The position numbers and the translations under genes are program-made. Shown here piece by piece: positions 9,990 to 15,374 of a DNA stretch of 15,374 nt (positions are counted from its first letter, which is position 1; each line of letters begins with the position of its first letter). The DNA comes from Verrucomicrobiota bacterium (GTDB taxonomy: Bacteria > Verrucomicrobiota > Verrucomicrobiia > Limisphaerales > UBA9464): contig CANHYD010000015.1 in assembly GCA_947464705.1 (NCBI GenBank), positions 1-15,374 of the forward strand, read 5' to 3'. The notes beneath the pieces are model-generated. The model saw only the letters and a program-made list of their open reading frames with translations, was not told where the DNA came from and ran no database searches.

Positions 9990-10005
9990 CCACAACCTAT
10001 TGTGA
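9990..10005 (+). promoter_or_regulatory. Candidate NrdR box upstream of nrdB (distal, stronger)
   Basis: CCACAACCTATTGTGA contains a 5+5 inverted repeat CACAA-CCTA-TTGTG and matches the NrdR consensus at 12 of 16 positions, missing only the outermost bases and two central ones. Together with the box 32 bases upstream it forms the tandem arrangement typical of NrdR operators before ribonucleotide reductase operons. Confidence 0.6.
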
Positions 10006-10165
10006 CCTAGGCGGAAAACCCCAAAACTCCTGTCCAGCATAATCCAACCCTCTCAGCAACCTAAACAGGTCCGATAATTCCCCCGAATTTCGGTGTCCTG
10101 TGCAGGGTTTGCACCCGGTGCCCGCACCCATAAACCTACCTCTTTTTTCGAAGTTCAACGCCCCC

Positions 10166-11323
10166 ATGAGTATCGCTGTCCCAGAGCCTTCCACCGAATC
10201 CCCCGTCCTCCCTGATTTTCTGACCATTGAGGAGGGTGATTTTGTCATCCACCGGCTGGGTTCAAAAACCTTCCGCCTCGACAAGACCAAAGCCCGCGCC
10301 CGTTTGGCCGGCAAACAGGTGATCAACGGCCAACGCAGCGCTGAACTGAACATCCTGCCGCTCAAGTACCACGAGGCCTACCGCATCTATAAGCAGATGA
10401 AGGCCAACCACTGGGAGCCGGACGTGATCGACATGACGCGGGACTCGCAGCAGTGGAACACGGGCGCCCTCTCGTCGAAGGAGCGCTGGATCATCGAGAT
10501 GGGCGTCGGCTACTTCTCGGCCGCCGAGGGCATCGTGGGTGACTCTGTTTTGCACGTCATCGAAGACAACCTGACTGCGGCTGAGCTCAAGCACGCATCG
10601 CTGCGGCACATCGCCGAAGAGTCCATCCACATGGACTCGCTGTTGCACATCATCGGTTCGCTGAACATCGATCTGGACGAGGTCACGGCCAAGTTCACCG
10701 ACATCCCGAGCGTGCAGAAGAAGAACGCCTTCATCACCCGGCAGATGCCCGAGCTGAAAATGGGCATCGACCTGACCAAAACGGTCAACAAGCAGCGGTT
10801 CGCCAAGGCGATCTTCGGCATCACGCAGGTGATGGAGGGCACCCAGTTCTACGCGCTCTTCGCCATGATCCTGTCGCTGCACCGGCAGAACAAGATGACG
10901 GGCATCGGGCAGATGTTCCAATACACGCTGCGCGACGAATCCAATCACATCGAGCTGGGCCGCTACATCCTCACGCAACTCATCGCAGAAAACCCCGATT
11001 TGTGGACCCCGGAATTCCGGGCCGAGTTGGTGGAGTTCATGCGCGAGGGCGTTGAGCTGGAGAAGGAATTCGTGCGGGACTGCTTGCCCGAAGACGGCGT
11101 GGGCATGACCCAGATCGATTTCCTCACCTACGTCGAATACAACGCCAATCGCCGCCTCGCAGGCGTCGGGCTTCCGACCCTTTCGAATGTCAGCTCGAAT
11201 CCCTTCACGTGGCTCGATGAGGTCATCTTCCTGAGAAAGGAGAAAAACTTCTTCGAGACGCGCGTCACCGAGTATCAGACGAGCGGCAGCCTCAAAAACA
11301 CGGCCGAAGACGACCTCATCTAA
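10166..11323 (+). CDS. nrdB: Class I ribonucleotide reductase beta (radical-generating) subunit, tyrosine-less, class Ic-like
   Basis: A 385-residue ferritin-like R2 subunit that generates the radical used by NrdA. All six metal ligands are present: E121 (SAAEGIVGD), E152 and H155 (EESIHMDSL), E224 (QVMEGTQF), E258 and H261 (RDESNHIEL). The residue four after H155, which in standard R2 is the radical Tyr (Y122 in E. coli), is L159. The first ligand is Glu, not the usual Asp. Chlamydia trachomatis NrdB shares the Glu and has Phe at the radical position; it uses a Mn/Fe cofactor. The radical-transfer residues W83 (NHWEP) and Y370 (TRVTEYQT) are kept, so the protein should be active. The ATG at 10166 is preferred; a GTG at 10100 would add 22 residues unlike the family. 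No Shine-Dalgarno is seen. The stop overlaps the dcd start by one base (TAATG), indicating translational coupling. Confidence 0.95.
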   Translation: MSIAVPEPSTESPVLPDFLTIEEGDFVIHRLGSKTFRLDKTKARARLAGKQVINGQRSAELNILPLKYHEAYRIYKQMKANHWEPDVIDMTRDSQQWNTGALSSKERWIIEMGVGYFSAAEGIVGDSVLHVIEDNLTAAELKHASLRHIAEESIHMDSLLHIIGSLNIDLDEVTAKFTDIPSVQKKNAFITRQMPELKMGIDLTKTVNKQRFAKAIFGITQVMEGTQFYALFAMILSLHRQNKMTGIGQMFQYTLRDESNHIELGRYILTQLIAENPDLWTPEFRAELVEFMREGVELEKEFVRDCLPEDGVGMTQIDFLTYVEYNANRRLAGVGLPTLSNVSSNPFTWLDEVIFLRKEKNFFETRVTEYQTSGSLKNTAEDDLI

Positions 11324-11892
11324 TGGGAGTCCACGCCGACAGCTGGATTCGCCGCATGGCCCGTGAGCATGCGATGATCGAACCGTTCGAAGAGGCGCTC
11401 ATCCGGCGGACAGCCGATGGGAGTCCTGTCATCAGCTATGGGCTCTCGAGCTATGGCTACGATCTGCGTGTGGCCGATGAGTTCAAGGTCTTCACCAATG
11501 TCTACAATGCCGTGGTCGATCCCAAGGCGTTCGATGAGCGCTCGTTTGTCGACATGCGCGGCGCTTCTTGCCTGGTGCCGCCGAACTCCTTTGCTCTGGC
11601 TCGAAGCGTTGAGTACTTCCGGATTCCCCGCGATGTGCTCACGCTGTGCGTCGGGAAAAGCACTTACGCCCGGTGCGGCATCATCGTCAATGTGACGCCC
11701 TTCGAACCGGAGTGGGAGGGCCACGTGACACTGGAAATCTCCAACACCACGCCGCTGCCTGCCCGCATTTACGCGGGTGAGGGGTTGGCCCAGGTCCTCT
11801 TCCTTGCCGCCAACGAGCCCTGCGAAGTCAGTTACGCGGAGCGGAGCGGTAAATACCAGGCCCAGCGCGGAATCACCGTTCCGCGCATCTGA
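11323..11892 (+). CDS. dcd: dCTP deaminase
   Basis: A 189-residue dUTPase-fold enzyme that deaminates dCTP to dUTP, feeding the dUMP/dTTP branch. The sequence closely follows the proteobacterial Dcd pattern: DSWIRRMAREHAMIEPF at the N-terminus, SYGLSSYGYDLR (38-49), GKSTYARCGI (111-120) and the catalytic E138 in VTLEISNTT, ending in GKYQAQRGITVP. The length is normal. Whether it is the simple deaminase or the bifunctional dUMP-forming type cannot be decided by eye; similarity to the proteobacterial form favours the simple deaminase. Its ATG shares one base with the nrdB stop, and nrdA follows after 35 bases, so it is embedded in the reductase operon. Expression would thus be tied to that of the reductase and to NrdR control. 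Confidence 0.95.
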   Translation: MGVHADSWIRRMAREHAMIEPFEEALIRRTADGSPVISYGLSSYGYDLRVADEFKVFTNVYNAVVDPKAFDERSFVDMRGASCLVPPNSFALARSVEYFRIPRDVLTLCVGKSTYARCGIIVNVTPFEPEWEGHVTLEISNTTPLPARIYAGEGLAQVLFLAANEPCEVSYAERSGKYQAQRGITVPRI

Positions 11893-11927
11893 TTCAAACA
11901 CTGTCCAACGCCGTCGGTTCCCCTCTC

Positions 11928-14771
<2,844 letters not shown>

Positions 14772-14788
14772 GTGGTGAGGGGGCCGGT

Positions 14789-14815
14789 GGCCGAGCGATT
14801 GAACCGAGCCCGGCC
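14789..14815 (+). terminator. Possible terminator hairpin after nrdA
   Basis: Eighteen bases after the nrdA stop, GGCCGAGC (14789-14796) pairs with GCCCGGCC (14808-14815) with one A-C mismatch, around an 11-base loop. A pyrimidine-rich CTTCTTTT follows only after about 10 bases, so the U-tract is poorly placed. It could end the nrd operon or be part of the hairpin series that follows. Confidence 0.35.
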
Positions 14816-14833
14816 GACCTCGCCGCTTCTTTT

Positions 14834-14927
14834 CGGGGCGCAGTCTCTGCGTCCAATTCCGCCCCGTGGTTGTTCACGGGCATCGGTAGAGTCGGAAGCG
14901 CTTGGTAACGGGTTCTCTGTAGAACCC
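14834..14927 (+). other. Cluster of hairpins in the leader of the DUF455 gene
   Basis: Several exact inverted repeats follow one another. CGGGGCG (14834-14840) pairs with CGCCCCG (14860-14866), with a small inner CAG/CTG pair. CCCGTG (14863-14868) pairs with CACGGG (14875-14880). GGGTTCT (14910-14916) pairs with AGAACCC (14921-14927). The first two share bases 14863-14866 and are mutually exclusive. I recognise no known riboswitch or tRNA, although the stretch TGGCCGAGC before it resembles the D-arm of a serine tRNA. It could be an attenuator-like leader of the next gene or a small RNA. Confidence 0.4.
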
Positions 14928-14998
14928 TGGCTCCCGGAAAATTCCGACCGGGTGGCTATCGGTTGGACAGAAAGGCGGGTTGAGTCGACAACTGGGGC

Positions 14999-15374
14999 GT
15001 GGAATTGCGCGAGTTTGCCGAGCGGATCCTCTGCGCGACGACGCTGGAGGAAAAGCTCATCGACCCGCCCGGCGGACGGCTCACCGACGAGCGTCCCGGG
15101 GCCGCGTGGGATTCTGTGGTCGAACCCGGTCGGCCCGCCGAACTGCGCTTCAAACCATCGGGCTCCGACAAGGCGGGCACCGCTGGCAAGGCCGAGTTTC
15201 CCGGCCTGCACGGACTGGATACTGAGGCAGGGCGGGGCAAGGTCTTGCACTTCTTCGCCAATCACGAACTCCTGGCCACCGAATTGATGGCCTTGGCGCT
15301 CCTGCGCTTCCCCGATGCGCCCCCGGCCTTTCGTCGGGGTGTCTTGCACACCTTGCGCGAGGAGCAAGAACACG
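14999..15374 (+). CDS. DUF455 family ferritin-like protein, N-terminal part
   Basis: The first 125 codons of a protein that runs off the window end. It begins ELREFAERILCATTLEEKL and contains FFANHELLATELMALALLRFPDAP followed by REEQEH, which I recognise as the DUF455 family, a ferritin-like four-helix fold with candidate metal ligands Glu and His in those motifs. Its function is not established. The GTG at 14999 is chosen because an in-frame stop lies at 14981-14983 and no ATG occurs between; a TTG two codons on is the only other candidate. It lies 227 bases after nrdA on the same strand, separated by hairpins, so it may be a separate transcript. Confidence 0.82.
   Translation, partial: MELREFAERILCATTLEEKLIDPPGGRLTDERPGAAWDSVVEPGRPAELRFKPSGSDKAGTAGKAEFPGLHGLDTEAGRGKVLHFFANHELLATELMALALLRFPDAPPAFRRGVLHTLREEQEH

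Noticed and set aside
10100..10165. An N-terminal extension of NrdB from a GTG start
   Set aside because: The 22 extra residues do not resemble R2 proteins, and the ATG at 10166 gives a normal family start.
14781..14872. A serine tRNA suggested by TGGCCGAGCGATTGAA
   Set aside because: The D-arm-like sequence is present, but there is no matching acceptor stem, no proper anticodon arm and no GGTTCGAATCC-type T-arm at the right distance. It could be a coincidence or an old remnant.

Overview
The window looks like a chromosomal segment from a GC-rich bacterium, most probably of the PVC group and best fitting Verrucomicrobiota. The pointers are a secreted DUF6797 / sorbosone-dehydrogenase-like protein of a type common in Verrucomicrobiota and Planctomycetota, a chlamydial-type class I ribonucleotide reductase beta subunit, and almost no Shine-Dalgarno sequences before start codons. 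This placement is an inference from gene families; there is no rRNA in the window.

Layout. (1) 1-2696, minus strand: most of a B12-dependent class II ribonucleotide reductase (NrdJ), with its C-terminus cut off by the window edge. (2) 2697-3221: a divergent control region with a candidate tandem NrdR-box pair for nrdJ. (3) 3222-5431, plus strand: a CorA-type divalent-cation channel whose 3' end overlaps by 10 bases an orphan cytoplasmic PAS-histidine kinase. (4) 5490-5520: a terminator hairpin that can serve both strands. (5) 5540-9351, minus strand: a secreted DUF6797/beta-propeller protein and, upstream of it, a CPBP-family membrane protease with a proline-rich tail. (6) 9352-10165: a long non-coding stretch with degenerate repeats and a promoter carrying a second candidate pair of NrdR boxes. 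(7) 10166-14771, plus strand: a compact operon nrdB - dcd - nrdA. (8) 14772-14998: a hairpin-rich gap. (9) 14999 to the window end: the start of a DUF455 ferritin-like protein.

How it fits together. The theme is deoxynucleotide supply. The locus holds two different ribonucleotide reductases: class II (radical from adenosylcobalamin, oxygen-independent) and class I (radical from an oxygen-activated metal pair). Both appear to sit under NrdR-type repressor sites. The class I operon also encodes dCTP deaminase between the two reductase subunits, linking ribonucleotide reduction to the dCTP -> dUTP -> dTTP branch. The NrdB keeps all six metal ligands but has Leu where the radical Tyr should be, and has Glu as its first ligand, as in the Mn/Fe class Ic enzyme of Chlamydia. 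The CorA and DUF455 genes nearby could be related to metal supply, but that is only a guess from position. The protease / DUF6797 pair between the two reductase loci has no evident link to them.
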